Assembly (NCBI GenBank): GCA_020343715.1
Contig: CP070808.1
Location: forward strand, 264,491-270,111
From: Thermoplasmata archaeon
Lineage (GTDB): Archaea; Thermoplasmatota; DTKX01; GCA-020343715
Length of the DNA stretch: 5,621 nt
Direction: 5' to 3'
Position numbers and translations under genes: made by a program
In this document: positions 5,147 through 5,621 of the stretch, in pieces
How the letters are laid out: every line of letters begins with the position of its first letter
Position numbering within the stretch: position 1 is the stretch's first letter
Notes under the pieces: model-generated
What the model saw: only the letters and a program-made list of their open reading frames with translations
Databases searched by the model: none
What the model was told of the DNA's origin: nothing

Positions 5147-5621
5147 ATGGAGATGGATGAGGAGGGATTCGAAAGGAGGGTCCTGGTGGGCCTGTCCGGT
5201 GCCTCGGGCGCTATCTACGGAGTCAGGGTCCTGGAGGCCCTGGCGTCCAAGCCCGACGTGGAGGTCCACCTCATCGTCACCAGCGCTGCCAGGTCCATCG
5301 TCGAGGACGAGACGGGTAGGGACATGGACGAGGTGGCGGAGCTGGCCGACCAGGTCTGGGACGACGGCGTCATGGAATCGCCCCTGGCGTCGGGGAGCTA
5401 CCACGTGGACGCCATGGCGGTGGTGCCCTGCTCGGTGTCCACTGTGGCCAAGATCGCCACCGGGGTGGGGGACACCCTGCTCACCAGGGCCGCCGCGGTG
5501 ACGCTCAAGGAGCGACGACGCCTGGTCATCATGGCCAGGGAGATGCCCCTATCCACCATAGACCTTAGGAACCTCACCACCCTCTCAGAGGCGGGGGCGG
5601 TGGTCGCCGTGGCCTCTCCCT
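5147..5621 (+). CDS. ubiX: Flavin prenyltransferase UbiX (partial, C-terminus beyond window)
   Basis: UbiX joins a dimethylallyl group to FMN to make prenylated FMN, the cofactor of UbiD-type decarboxylases. The visible 158 residues carry the nucleotide-binding start VLVGLSGASGAIYGVRVLEA (12-31), the conserved PCSVSTVAKIATGVGDTLLTRAA stretch (94-116), and VTLKERRRLVIMAREMPLS (118-136). Arg114, Lys121, Arg131 and Glu132 line up with Arg122, Lys129, Arg139 and Glu140 of Pseudomonas UbiX at a constant offset of 8. The family is usually about 185-200 residues, so some 30-40 C-terminal residues are missing at the window edge. The ATG at 5147 is 5 nt after a strong Shine-Dalgarno site; an ATG at 5153 is a second possibility. 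In many archaea prenyl-FMN serves the UbiD-like trans-anhydromevalonate 5-phosphate decarboxylase of the modified mevalonate pathway, which could be its role here; no ubiD partner is visible in the window. Confidence 0.96.
   Translation, partial: MEMDEEGFERRVLVGLSGASGAIYGVRVLEALASKPDVEVHLIVTSAARSIVEDETGRDMDEVAELADQVWDDGVMESPLASGSYHVDAMAVVPCSVSTVAKIATGVGDTLLTRAAAVTLKERRRLVIMAREMPLSTIDLRNLTTLSEAGAVVAVASP

Overview
The window is GC-rich (roughly 60-65% by eye) and looks archaeal, most likely euryarchaeal. Three genes begin with ATG placed 22-28 nt downstream of a TATA-like hexamer, which is the layout of leaderless archaeal transcripts. The proteins also fit: HypB of the archaeal type, NikR, a PKD-domain surface protein, a CARDB-type glycoprotein-like protein with a PGF-CTERM-like tail, and UbiX. 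A Thermoplasmatota-like or methanogen-related lineage with [NiFe] hydrogenases is plausible, but the sequence does not settle the taxon.

Layout. From 1 to 455 (minus) is the N-terminal 151 codons of hypB, the nickel-inserting GTPase of hydrogenase maturation, running off the left edge. A 78-bp divergent intergenic region follows, then nikR (534-956, plus), a complete nickel-responsive repressor. nikR meets the next gene tail to tail with a 44-nt overlap: a 406-aa secreted, sequon-rich CARDB-domain protein on the minus strand (913-2133). A second divergent promoter region (2134-2204) separates it from a 976-aa single-pass membrane protein on the plus strand (2205-5135). That protein has a cytoplasmic half made of a Glu-rich block and a Lys/Pro block, then one transmembrane helix, a PKD domain and about 500 residues of unrecognised ectodomain. 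Eleven bases further on, with a Shine-Dalgarno site that overlaps the upstream stop codon, ubiX (flavin prenyltransferase) begins and runs off the right edge.

How the parts relate. hypB and nikR form a nickel module: the regulator sits back to back with a nickel-handling maturation factor, and the promoter region between them is symmetric to the base, so one bound NikR could control both. The two surface proteins are divergently transcribed from a short region holding one AT-rich TATA element. ubiX appears to be translationally coupled to the large membrane protein; no functional link between them is evident.

The most unusual items are the mirror-symmetric hypB/nikR promoter region, the charge-block architecture of the 976-aa protein, its unrecognised ectodomain, and the atypical sorting-signal-like tail of the CARDB protein. 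No RNA genes, insertion sequences or CRISPR arrays were seen.
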